Source: Chrysochromulina tobinii (taxonomy: Eukaryota; Haptophyta; Prymnesiales; Chrysochromulinaceae). From it: 26,198 bases of DNA. A model generated the notes under the pieces. That model did not search any database. It saw only the letters and a list, made by a program, of their open reading frames with translations, and was not told where the DNA came from. Each line of letters begins with the position of its first letter. Position 1 is the first letter of the stretch. Shown here one piece after another: positions 7,729-18,159 of the stretch. Position numbers and translations under genes: made by a program. The DNA lies in assembly GCA_001275005.1 (NCBI GenBank), contig JWZX01003145.1, forward strand, positions 1 through 26,198. The letters run 5' to 3'.

Positions 7729-8234
7729 GCACCGTGAACATGTGTGGATCGCTGTTTAGTGTTCCGTGAAGTTATTTCCTAATTTAGAAGCTGTTTGATA
7801 GGCATTTTCATGATGGGAAGCAGTTCCAAATATAGTATAGGATGCAACTCCTCGGCTACAGCTCTTTTTCTTGGGCCTGGTGTTCTCCAACAGCAAATGT
7901 TGGGCCCCGCGGTTCGAGGCGCCGCTGTCACGACGCACCGGAGCGATGGAGGAGGTGCGCGGCAGCTCAAACGAGTCGGTTCAGCCACAGTCGAACCGTC
8001 GCCGGAGCCGCAGTCGATGGCGCATTGAAGCGCGGCGGCAGCGCCAGGGCAGAGCTCGATGTTGGCGCTCGGGAGCTGGCGGCCTGCACTGACAGGGCGC
8101 CGCGGCCTGGTTCAGCGGTCTGGTGGCCTTGGCACGTCGAGCTGAGCTCGTGTCGCTCGTGCCGCCTGCGCCGCCCTAGCAGCCGGCCTGGGGCGCGCGC
8201 GCCCGGTCACGGTTGACGGCTGCAGCGCGCGTGG
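7729..8234. other. Intergenic region upstream of the channel gene
   Basis: About 0.5 kb between the end of the SKP1-SAP-LRR gene and the proposed channel start. Open frames here are short and featureless. It may include the promoter, or an upstream non-coding or coding exon, of the channel gene. No repeat or RNA gene is seen. Confidence 0.5.
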
Positions 8235-11200
8235 ATGATATTTGCTCATAAGGCTCTCGTGGCCGAGCCGGCCTTTAGGCCCACGGGGATGGGAGCGCGA
8301 CAATGTTGCTGCACTGCCGATTGCTTCCCGCATGCTGAGCGCCTGTGCCGTTTTCCGTGTGCGCAGCCGGTCGAGGCAGCACGCTTGGCTGATGACGAGC
8401 CCGACACCAGTGATGCTGCTGCTGCTGCTGCATCAGTGGCGACCGGGCATCAGGACTCACCCAGGTCCGAGGCAAGTGGGCGCGGCATAATGGAAATGGT
8501 CGCCAAAATTGCAACAGGTGGAGAGCGACTGACCGACGAGAAGTACGCGCCTAAGGCCTGGATTTTTTTGCATCGCGACCGCTTCCCTCGGAAGCAGTGC
8601 ATCGCTATCATCGAGAACGTGTGGTTCGACCGCTGCGTGCTGGCGCTGATCGGCCTCAACTGCTTAACGATGGTGGTACGCGGCTCACTGGCCCATTGCG
8701 TGCTGCGCCGCGTATCGTGGCGTTCCGTGCCCCCGCCCGCGCACCTTGGGCGTCACGGCCCTCCCTTCGCTGCTGAGCGCATTCTCCGTTCGCTGATGCT
8801 CCGTTCCCTGCCTCGGCGCTTCTCGGTGCGCAGTTGTTCGCCAGTCCGCTCGTTGCGTCCGTCCTCGCGAATGACGACGGTGTCGACTACAGGGACATCG
8901 AACAGAAGTCTGCATGGGTTGCGCGGCACTGGACCTTCGAGCTGCTGAAGCCGCTGCGAGACCAAGGCAATTGCGGCCTAGGCGACCGGATCCCGTGCAG
9001 CTTCAGCCAAATTGTCGACTTCGTCTTTCTGCTCTTCTTCGCGATTGAGATGGTCATCAAGATGCTCGCGTTGGGTCTGGCCCTTCATAAGAACGCCTAT
9101 CTGCGTTCGGGCTGGAACTGGCTCGATTTCGTCGTCGTCGTAGTGGGATTTCTCGAGCAGTTCTCGGGTGGCGATCTGCCAGGGATCAGCACCATCCGTC
9201 TCGTGAAGACCTTCCGGCCCCTGCGCTCGATGCAACGCATCCGCGGCCTGCGCGTGCTCGTGCAGACCATCCTCGAGGCGCTGCCGCAGATGCTCAACGT
9301 CGCCATCTTCCTCGTGTTCGTCCTGATCATCTTCGGCCTCTTCGGCATGGCCTTTTTCTCGGGCAAGCTGCGCCATGCATGCCACGCATGCGCGGAATAT
9401 GATGAGGCGGGCGAGTGCCTTGAATGGGAAAGCACGGGCATCAGGTGCGACGCAGAGTGTCAGTGGGATGACGATATTCGACTCGTCAAGGCTTGCGGAT
9501 CGCTGGGCAATGGCACTATGCAGAAGGAGAGCCAGGCGCGCAATCTTCGCTGGACGTACTCGTGCCGGCCGGGCGAGCGATGCCTGTGCGACGATTCCGG
9601 GGAAGCTTTGCCCGGTTGCTCGTACCTCGCCAACCCAAACTATGGCATCACGTCGTTCGACTCGATCCTCTGGGCGATGCTCTCCCTCTTCCAGGCCATC
9701 TCGCTCGAGGGTTGGATCGATATGACGTATCAGCTCATGGATGGCTGCAGCATGTTCGTGTTCATCTACTTCATCGTGCTCGTGCTCATCGGCGCCATCA
9801 TCGCGATGAATCTGTTCCTCGCCGTGCTGTGCGACAACTTTGATAAAGCGGACAGTGATGACACGAATCCTATGTCAGACGAGGAGAGCAGCGAGGAAGT
9901 GCTTGCCAGGCAGTTGATGCAGATGAAGCACAGCAACATCATCCGCCAGCGCTGCCTCGACGTCATCAGGTTCAAGTATTTCGACTACTTCATCCAGGGC
10001 TGTATCCTGTTGAACACGCTGCTCATGTGCCTCAAGGTGGCGCCGCAGCCGGCGAACCTTGTCGCCATGGATATCCACACGATTCCAAGATGGGACTACC
10101 TCCCCGAGCCATATTTCTGGTTCCTGACGATATTTAACATCATCCTGACCTTGGTCTTCGTGGCTGAGTTGGTCCTCAAGATGGTCGCCCTCGGCTGGCG
10201 CCTATTCCTAAGGGATTCTATGAACTTGTTCGACGCTTTCGTCGTGTTCTTCTCGATCGTCGAACTCGCGCTCGACTTGAGCGAAAGATTTAGTACTGGC
10301 GGAGCTGTCATCCCGCTACCGCTCTCGGTGCTGCGCGCCTTCCGCATCTTCCGCCTCTTCAAGCTCGTGCGCACGATTGACTCGCTGCGCAAGATCATTT
10401 CGACACTGATCCAATCGTTCAAGGAGGTCTTCTACCTGGCCCTGCTGCTCTTGCTCGTGATGCTCATCTTCATCCTGCTCGGCGTCGAGCTCTTCGGTGG
10501 CATGTACCCGCACTCCGAGTACAACTACACCCAGGACAACTTCCCCGGCACTTGGGACAAGAGGATGATCCTCTGGGAGGATGATGCCTCGCGCTACAAC
10601 TTTGACGACTTCGGCACTGCGCTCCTCGCAATCTTCGTCGTACTTTCGGGCGAGAACTGGAACGAGATCATGTTCAACAACCACGAGGCCACGTGGTCTA
10701 AAGATGTCGCGGCCGTGCCGTTCATCCCGTGGGCGGTCATCTATATGGTCATCCTGTTCATCGTGGGCAACCTGCTCCTCTTCAACCTTTTCGTGGCTAT
10801 CCTGCTCTCCAACTTTGACGATGATGATGATTTCGCCGACGCGGAGGAGGACGAGGATGCCCGCAATGAGGCCATGGAGGATGACATCGGGGACTCGAAG
10901 GCCGCGAAGGCGCGCAAACAGAAGCCAGAAGAAGTGGAGTACAAATTCGGCGAATACCGTTTGAAATCGGTTGCACGGCGCGGGTCCGTCGTCGGCGACG
11001 CAGGCGGTGTCGACGACGACGACAAGGGAGAGGACGAAGAGGTCCCTGAGGCACAGATTGTAATTGAGGCTTACCCCAAGTCCGTCACGGACGGCGGAGG
11101 CGACAAGTCGCTCATGATCTTCGGTTGGGACAACCCCGTTCGGATCGTTTGCTGCAGGATTATCCTGCATCCGGTGTTCGAGCCAGTTGTGCTCGTGCTC

Positions 11201-13939
11201 ATCTTGGTCTCGACGCTCACGCTGGTCATCGACATGCCGCACCTGGACTATAAGTCGCCGCTGCGCTCAGGGATTGAAAAGTTGAACACCGTCTTCACCG
11301 TGCTCTTCACTCTGGAGATGGCTTTGAAGATGGTGGCTTGCGGCCTCTACAAGTCGAAGACGCCCCCAAAGTATACGCTGCACATGCCATACTTCGCATC
11401 GAGCTGGAACATCCTCGACTTCTTCATCGTGCTCGTCACGATCCTTTCAGATGTTTTGGATCCAGCAGAACAACCGTGGATCAACCAGCTGCGCACCTTC
11501 CGCGCCATCCGGCCGTTGCGCCTGGTCTCGCGATACGAGGCGCTTAAGGTCACCTGCTCGACGCTGCTCGCGGCGATCCCCGCGATGGCCTCGCTCGCGA
11601 CCGTCGCGATTCTCTTCTTTCTCATCTTTGGCATCCTCGGCACCGAGCTCTTCGGTGGCAAGTTCGGCTACTGCTACGATCCGCTTTACGCAGACTTGGA
11701 ATTCGGAGGGCGCATCACTCCCGGCTTGGGCATGGGCCCTCACGCTCACCAGGGAGCCAACACTGACTACCACGAGTGCATGGCGCTGCCGCGCTACAAC
11801 CTGACGCGCCGCACGACCGACGGCATCTTGCTCATGGACATGGCCGACATCGAACCGGGGACGTTGTCAGATGGCAGCAAATGGCTGAACTTCATCGAGT
11901 TCCCGCAGTGGGTCTACCCATCATTCGGCAACTTCGACAACATCGGATATTCGTTCATCCTTCTGTTCGAGGTGTCGGCGCTTGAGGGCTGGCCCGACGT
12001 GATGCACTGGGCGATGGACGTCGATTCGAACGAGATGTACGTCCAACCTTGGAGAATCGACTCTAACCCGATGGAATGGATGGCGTCAGATACCCCCGTG
12101 CCCGAAGAGCTGCTCCCCAGCATACCCAGCCATAAACACACCACCGCGAACATCGAAGGTGGTGCCTTCTTCGTGCTGTGGATCATCTTCGGGTGCTTCG
12201 TGATCGTCAACTTAACGGTCGGTATTGTTGTCGACACCTTTTCGGATATCAAGGCGAAGAACGACGGCCTGCTGAACATGACTGAGGACCAGGCCGATTG
12301 GGTGCTTGCGCAGAAACAGCTGCTCACGCAGCGGCCGCTCAAGGCCGCCACGCAGCCCGCGCAGCTCTGGCGGCACAACTTTTACTACCTCGTCACCTCC
12401 ACGCGCTTCGAGGTGTTTATCATGGTCGTCATCATGATGAACATGACGTTCATGGCGTGCGACTGGTTCGAGCCCAACCCCGATGCGCAGATCTACATTC
12501 CCCAACTCAAGCATACGATGAAGGTCGTAGACGCTGTCTTCTTCTTCATCTATGTCGCCGAGATGCTACTCAAGTGGGTGGGCCTGGGCTTCGACCAATA
12601 CTTCAAGGACTCGTGGTGCGTCTTTGACTGCATCCTTGTGACGATCTCGGCCGTCGACTTTATCTTCACATGGATAGTGGTCGACGGAAAGATGCCATTC
12701 CCGGCGGCCGTTGCGCGCTGCCTGCGCCTCTTCCGCGTGGCGCGTATCCTGCGTATCGTCAAGACCGCCAAGTCGCTGCGCGTTATTATGCTCACCGTGT
12801 ACCTTTCGCTGCCGCAGCTGTACAACATCATGATCCTCATCACGCTGATCATCCTCATCACCGACATGTTGCTTGTCGGCTTCTTCTGGTTTGTCAACTA
12901 CACGCCAGGGAACTTCGACACCTCGGATCATCTCGACTGGACGGTCACCCAGAGCTATCGCAAAGGCGAGCGCTACTTCCAGGATGACTGGCACTTAGAT
13001 AACACACCTGGTACCAACTGGGGCTCTGCGCTCGATCGGCACGCCAACTTTGGCTTCTTCTGGACAGGCGCGCTCACGCTCGTGCGCAGCTCCACGGGCG
13101 AGAGCTTCAACCTCGTGATGCACGACTTGTACGGCTGGTGGTGGGGGATCAATCGGTTGACATGCTGTCCCGAGTGTGGGCCGATGATCAACTCGACTAG
13201 CCCTCTCAAACAGGAAAGCATCAGAATCCCGTCCACCGGAGCTGAGATTTGGCGGCAGATACCGATGACCTCGTGCGGCGCGACGGAGCCCGGCATGCTC
13301 ATCTACCTCGTCTTCCAGGTGTTGATGGCGTACGTCGTGCTCTCGATCATGGTTGGTGTCATTCTCGAGAACTTTGCCAACGTCGGCTCCGAGAACAAGA
13401 GGATCAAAATGGAGGACATCGAAGACTTTCGCGAGGTTTGGCTCAAGTACGACCCCAAGGGCACCTTCATCGTGCCCTCACACAATCTCCTCGCCATGTT
13501 GCAGCAGCTACGCGAGCCGCTGGGCATCCAGGGCAAGACGCACGGCCCGACTCACGGAAGTCCCGGTGGGCATCTCACGCGCGCCGACATGCTCAAGCAC
13601 CTGGGCGAGCTCGATATTCCCGACCACGGCGGGTACATTCACTTCCTCGAGACGCTCACGGCCCTCTCCAACAAGCATGCGGGCTGCGCCCTTCCCCTTG
13701 TCCCGACCACCGAAAAACTGCTCAAAGCGAACAAACAGGCGGTCCTAAAAGGCGGTTCGAAGCTAGACCCGCCGAAGCACTCGGCGCTGACGAACTACCT
13801 TGTCTCGCTGCTGCAGTCACGATGGCGAGGGTACGCGATGCGCATTCAGGGAGACGAGATGCTCGCCTCGGACGAGACTGCAAAACTCGGCACGGTCAAA
13901 ATTAAGGCAAGTCAGGTAGCGCCGCTACCACCTTTATGA
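8235..13939 (+). CDS. Four-domain voltage-gated cation channel alpha subunit (Cav-like, EEEE filter)
   Basis: Exons 8235-8675 and 8834-13939 join in phase 0 to give about 1848 aa. The first ATG is tentative. There are four six-helix repeats. S4 segments carry Arg/Lys every third residue: STIRLVKTFRPLR in I, LRAFRIFRLFKLVR in II, LRTFRAIRPLR in III and a long run of about eight charges in IV. Pore loops are SLEGW (Glu codon 9707), SGENW (10652), ALEGW (11984) and STGESF (13100). The filter is thus E/E/E/E, as in Ca2+-selective Cav channels and unlike animal Nav DEKA. After IVS6 come an EF-hand-like region (EDFREVWLKYDPKGTFIVP) and a perfect calmodulin-type IQ motif, LQSRWRGYAMR (13811-13843). 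Domain I has a Cys-rich extracellular loop. The II-III linker is acidic, no Cav-beta-binding motif is seen in the I-II linker and no IFM-type latch in the III-IV linker. Likely plasma or flagellar membrane Ca2+ entry. Confidence 0.93.
8676..8833 (+). other. Intron of the channel gene (158 nt)
   Basis: Donor G|GTACGC at 8676 and acceptor GCGCAG at 8828-8833. Splicing joins codon ...TMV to LFASPL... and completes transmembrane segment S1 of domain I. The intron itself contains no in-frame stop, so an unspliced product would carry about 53 extra residues or shift frame. The S1 continuity argues for splicing. Confidence 0.8.
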
Positions 13940-15599
13940 GTGGAGGAGGATCGGCGATGCTTTTGCATGGAACTTTTGAAAAAAAATCGGAAAACGAGCA
14001 CGAGTTTCCACAGGCGGTGAGTGAGAAAAAAATGCTCGACATTCTTCGCGAGCTTCCAGAAAAAACCGCTCACACAAGGTCATGGATCTCTCAAGGGAGA
14101 AAGCGGCATGGCGCGCATCGTGACGATGATCGGATGCATCCCGGATCGTGGCCTTATCTTTCCAGAAAAACCTGTGAAAAAATGCAACGACCTTTTAGCT
14201 TTTTTTCAGGCGGGCAGGCCGTCCGCATCGTTGCATTCGTACGCTCTCGCTGACAAGATGATCGAGAAGGTGCGCTCAGTGACGCCCAACCCGAAGCCTT
14301 TCCGGAGTGCGCGCGCCACGCATACAGGGGTACAGGATCCCGGAGCCCTGATCAACAAGTCCCATTCGGAGGTCTCGATCAACATACGATCAACAGCATG
14401 ACGGTGCAGGCCTCCATCATGGCCATCCGCATCGCGATCTTCATCCCCATGCACGCCATCTGCCTCCCGCTTCCCTTCCCAATGCTTTACTTGATCAACC
14501 AGCAGAGCCTCACCGTCAGCCCATGCGACGAACACACGACAGCCTACAGTGCGGCGGGCGGATCGGCGGAACCTCACGGATACGGCTCGGGACCCGGTCC
14601 ACAGTGACTCTAGGGGTGGTCCCAACCCGTATCCCACCGCCCGCCCGAATACCGGCTCGGGTGATAGGGGGACAGAGAACCAACGGCTCCAGGAGTTCGC
14701 TGCTCCAGGAGTTCGCTGGCCTTCAACCTCCTCATCCGTTTTCAGAACCGAGGTGGAATGCGGATCAGCGAGGAGGACCGGACCAGCGAGGAGGACAGCC
14801 AACCAGACGGGAGGGGGGTGGCGTGCGCTGACGCGTGTTGGTGGGACGGCGATCGGGGAGGGCGACGCAAATGATTAGTGTTGAATGAAACCTGAGCGAT
14901 GGGGCACTTCTCAGCTCTAGGCAGCACAGTGGGTCAGTGGGATGCTCATCCCACTGATGAGACGCCGTGCAGCACTCAGTGGGATGCTACGCCTCACCTG
15001 CCATGCATCCCGCTGATGCATCCCACCTCAGTTTAACCTGCTTAAGGTTACCATTCCCATTATTTGCGTGCGTCTCTCTTCATTGGACATTCATCCGCGC
15101 GAGGGCGGGGCGAGTGTGGCTGGGCGGGGGATACCGGCGTGTAGGCAATAGCGCATACGTCCAGCCAGCATCGATCCCATCTGTCAACCTTTCATGTGTG
15201 TGTTTTTAATCCTGGGACTCCTCTGAGAAAATTTGCCAGCCAGTATACCGTACGAACTGCAAGGTAAACGCCGCAACCCGCATGGCCGATGGCGTAAACT
15301 CACGCGAATCTCGAATGATTGCATGAAAGATGAATGATTGATGGAATGGCATACTTCCTTTCGAGCCCGGTGTTATTATAGGCATGTTTGCGGTTGGTGC
15401 ATGCCGTCAAGATCAGGGCTGACGGCAAGATTACTGCCGTCGACCGATTATCAGGGACGTCGGAATTACTGTGCAAGCCGCCGACGCCGAGGCGCGACAG
15501 CCGTAGCGTCGAGCGAAACGTGACTGTTGACCGTTGAGCTCGACGCTGAACGTTAGGGCTCACTGATCCTATGCCCCCTGCAACCCCCCTGCAACCGGC
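13940..15599. other. 1.66-kb region without a convincing gene
   Basis: The first 300 bp are unusually rich in A-runs for this window (GAAAAAAAATC, CCAGAAAAAACC, CCAGAAAAACC, GTGAAAAAATG). They contain a 126-codon plus-strand frame (14021-14401) and a 198-codon minus-strand frame (14206-14802). Neither has a motif I recognise, and both could be chance frames or gene remnants. A CAGTGGGATG inverted-repeat cluster lies at 14924-15030. The rest is featureless. The 3' untranslated regions of the channel and TTLL genes end here convergently. Confidence 0.5.
14924..15030. repeat. Cluster of CAGTGGGATG repeats with a perfect hairpin
   Basis: CAGTGGGATG-CT-CATCCCACTG (14935-14956) is a perfect inverted repeat with 10-bp arms and a 2-base spacer. 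A further direct copy is at 14977-14986, and related GCATCCC segments follow to about 15026. It could be a cruciform, a bidirectional terminator-like element or the end of a small repeat. No evidence of a gene. Confidence 0.7.
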
Positions 15600-17831
15600 T
15601 CAAAGGTCCCAGACCTGCTTGAAGATGTGCCTACGCCTGGCCCACGCGCCTTGCTTGACACGGGGCACCTTGCTCAGCATGCTCTCACACCGGCGTTTGA
15701 AGGAGTTGGCCGACGCACGCGCGGCTGCGCCCTCGGCGCCACGCGCGCTGCGGCCGGCGCCACTGGCCACGTCCTCGAGCGCGAGCATGAGGAGTGCATG
15801 CATCTGTAACCGCTGCTCGTCGGTGCTCATGAGGCGGAGCTGTGTCGCGTGTGCCGTCCGGTGCGTCAGGCTCGGGTAGACTGGCATGAAGCATCCTGAA
15901 GCCTCAGTCTCACGTAGCCAATCCAGCAGATACTCCGCCACCTGCGGCAGCAGTATCGGGACCGCCGGGCGCGGGCCCGCCTCCGGTTGACCCTCCTCCG
16001 CCGCCTCCATCCCTAGATCGATGGCGGCTTCTAAGTGTCCACCTAACGACGGCTTGGGCGGGGGCGGCGGGAGCGGCGGCTGGGCCGGCATGAGCAGCAG
16101 CGGCAGCTTGGCGATACGCGCGGCGTTGCGCTCGAGCATGCGCTGTAGGGTGCCGGCCTGCGCCGTACGAGCATAGACGAGGCGCACCGTGTTGAACGCG
16201 GCGGCGTGCTTCGTGTGGTCGTACGCAAGAGAGCCATCAGAGCAGTTACCGTCCATGCGCTTTACCGCGCACTCTCCTTCGGTCGAGAGAGTGAGGTCGG
16301 GCTCCACATTGACCTCGATCACGTGCATCCCGCCCGACTCGTCCGCTATTAGATCGACGCCGAAGAGGTGGTAGCACGGCGCGCACCGGAAGGGGTCCGC
16401 ACTGCCGCCCAACCCGCCCAAGATGCCGTTCTCGCCCTCCTCCGAGGCGACCATCTTCGCGTACTCCTTGGAGTACACTCGGCGCAGCCGCGGCTCGGCC
16501 GCCAGAAAGATGCCGCCGATGGCGCCGCTCATGGCGCTCATGAGGCCCTCGCAGCTGAAATTGGCGCCGCCGTCGCCACTGTTCGTGAGCTCGCGGCCCG
16601 GCGCCTCGTCACAGAGGTCTGCGAGCGACCCGGTGATGGCCCCAACGCCCGTGTTGAGCAGCTTCTTACCCACGTAGGTATTCGTGAGCACCGCGCCCGC
16701 GTGCGTCGAGCCCGGCGAGTACACGGACGATGAGTAGCGAACGATCCCCTCCGAAAACAGGTAGAGGCGCATCGGCGTTGCGGAAGTCACGAGCACGTAC
16801 GTTCGCACGTCCCACTTGCGCCCGTGGTGTAAGCGCGGCGAGCGCAGGTACGGTTGCACCACGAGGGGGACGCGCTTGCTCTCGGACAGGAAGAGCGTCG
16901 AGCCCAGACGCGCCGCGAGCTCCGCCGACGAGTTGTACAGGCGGATTCCCTGGCCTTGCGATCCGTGCGCCGGTTTCACTATCCAGCCCGGCGACGGCTC
17001 ATGTGGCGGCGGCTCCGGCGGCGTGGACGCTGCAAGTTTCTGTGGCCTCATTCTCGTCCGTTCAAGCCCAATGGTCGTGCCGCCGTCGTCGTAAAAGGGC
17101 CATAGCGTGGCGGTGTCGGCGACGGGGGCCGCCGCCGCCGTATCGCCGCGTAGGTGTGCCGCGAGTACCTCGTGATCCTGCGGTAGCACCCAGCACGGGA
17201 AGGTGAACTTGGAGAGCTCGGTGGGCGGCAGCTGGCTCGCTCGGAGCGTCGCGCACAGGCCGTCCTTGGTTGAGAGCACCTCCCGCACGGCCGCAAGCCG
17301 GTTGATCTTGCGTCCTCGGATGTGGGCGTACACCCTCTCGGGGCCGCCTCCGGGTAGACCGCCTGCCATCATGGAGCTGCTCCAAGTAGTGGTCCGCCGT
17401 ATGCAGTTCGACAGGAAGAGCGAGTGGCACAGCAAGCCGCCGACGTGGTGCGTCGGACCCGACGATGCATCCCTGTCTAAAGTGCTGAGGTCGATAATAC
17501 CTAAAGGAGGCATGAAGACCTTAAAGCCGTGGTGGCCGAAGGCCCACGAATACACGCCAAAGTCGCGCCGCGCCTTCTGGCCGAGCACGAGCAGCTTGCT
17601 GCCCGTGTAGTTCCAGCGCTCGGATGTACGGTACTCGAGCTTATGCAGCCAGCGACCATCGGCTTGAGGCCCGCTCCCAACTTCCCCAAAATGCAGCATG
17701 GACACTTTTGGCATCGATGCTGATGCTCTACGCGTTAGTGAGTCCGACTGCAGCAAGAGCGCGATCGTGACGAACACTACGCAGAAGGTTAAGCGGAGGA
17801 TCATCTGCATGGCCTCTGCCGCACAGGACAT
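15600..17831 (-). CDS. Tubulin-tyrosine-ligase-like (TTLL) enzyme with N-terminal membrane anchor
   Basis: 743 aa from the ATG at 17831. The frame opens four codons earlier at a TTG, which is an unlikely start. The ATP-grasp core of the TTL family is clear. It includes WIVKPAHGSQGQGI (about 283-296), VVQPYL...GRKWDVRTYVLV (about 324-348), YLFSEGIVRYSSSVY, the LTNTYVGKK segment and FGVDLIADESGG.HVIEVNVEPDL (about 490-512) with the metal-binding Glu/Asn pair. Such enzymes ligate amino acids, usually Glu, Gly or Tyr, to protein tails. Residues 8-27 are a hydrophobic helix (MILRLTFCVVFVTIALLLQ). Several N-glycosylation sequons (NYT, NSS, NFS, NCS) and many Cys suggest the catalytic domain faces a lumen, which is odd for a tubulin modifier. 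A Pro-rich linker and a basic C-terminus follow. Substrate unknown. Confidence 0.85.
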   Translation of the reverse strand: MSCAAEAMQMILRLTFCVVFVTIALLLQSDSLTRRASASMPKVSMLHFGEVGSGPQADGRWLHKLEYRTSERWNYTGSKLLVLGQKARRDFGVYSWAFGHHGFKVFMPPLGIIDLSTLDRDASSGPTHHVGGLLCHSLFLSNCIRRTTTWSSSMMAGGLPGGGPERVYAHIRGRKINRLAAVREVLSTKDGLCATLRASQLPPTELSKFTFPCWVLPQDHEVLAAHLRGDTAAAAPVADTATLWPFYDDGGTTIGLERTRMRPQKLAASTPPEPPPHEPSPGWIVKPAHGSQGQGIRLYNSSAELAARLGSTLFLSESKRVPLVVQPYLRSPRLHHGRKWDVRTYVLVTSATPMRLYLFSEGIVRYSSSVYSPGSTHAGAVLTNTYVGKKLLNTGVGAITGSLADLCDEAPGRELTNSGDGGANFSCEGLMSAMSGAIGGIFLAAEPRLRRVYSKEYAKMVASEEGENGILGGLGGSADPFRCAPCYHLFGVDLIADESGGMHVIEVNVEPDLTLSTEGECAVKRMDGNCSDGSLAYDHTKHAAAFNTVRLVYARTAQAGTLQRMLERNAARIAKLPLLLMPAQPPLPPPPPKPSLGGHLEAAIDLGMEAAEEGQPEAGPRPAVPILLPQVAEYLLDWLRETEASGCFMPVYPSLTHRTAHATQLRLMSTDEQRLQMHALLMLALEDVASGAGRSARGAEGAAARASANSFKRRCESMLSKVPRVKQGAWARRRHIFKQVWDL

Positions 17832-18159
17832 GCAGATTGCCAAAGATCCGCGGGACGCCGCGTGCAGCGGTGCCCGAGTGAGCCTCGCCCTCGCGTCGCC
17901 GTCCTCTTCCTTGCGCGAGCGGAGCGTGCGTCAACTTTTGCGTCGGAAAACTAACCTAATTTGGTTTCACTCGCGCGCATTCGCAAGTATCCTCACATCG
18001 TTTCACTTTTACTTTTGACAAGTCACCAATGGTCTTCCTATCGCGTCCTAGGAATCTATCGAGCTTTTTTCTCTGAAACCGCTCGCGGACTGGCGGCCGA
18101 CTAACGGACGTTAACGGCTCGCGTTAGCACCTGGGCGGCAAAACGCTGGCGCGGTCGAC
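17832..18159. promoter_or_regulatory. Divergent intergenic region, TTLL / EF-hand-like gene
   Basis: 328 bp between two divergent start codons, presumably containing both promoters. It includes a relatively AT-rich patch around 17940-18070, with TTTT runs, and GTTAACGG/CGTTAGC near 18108-18126. No site can be assigned firmly. Confidence 0.4.

Noticed and set aside
10316-11242. 308-codon open frame antisense to the channel gene, and other long frames opposite PrimPol, TTLL and the coiled-coil gene
   Set aside because: They overlap genes with strong family motifs and have His/Arg/Glu-biased shadow composition. GC-rich DNA commonly gives such frames.
14206-14802. 198-codon minus-strand frame in the gene-free gap
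   Set aside because: It has no recognisable domain and arginine/glycine-biased composition, and it overlaps other frames of equal quality. Kept only as a note in the gap description.
14956-14970. CTGATGAG, resembling the hammerhead ribozyme core
   Set aside because: No GAAA box follows at a workable distance and no stems I/III can be drawn. The same holds for CTGATGA near 8390.
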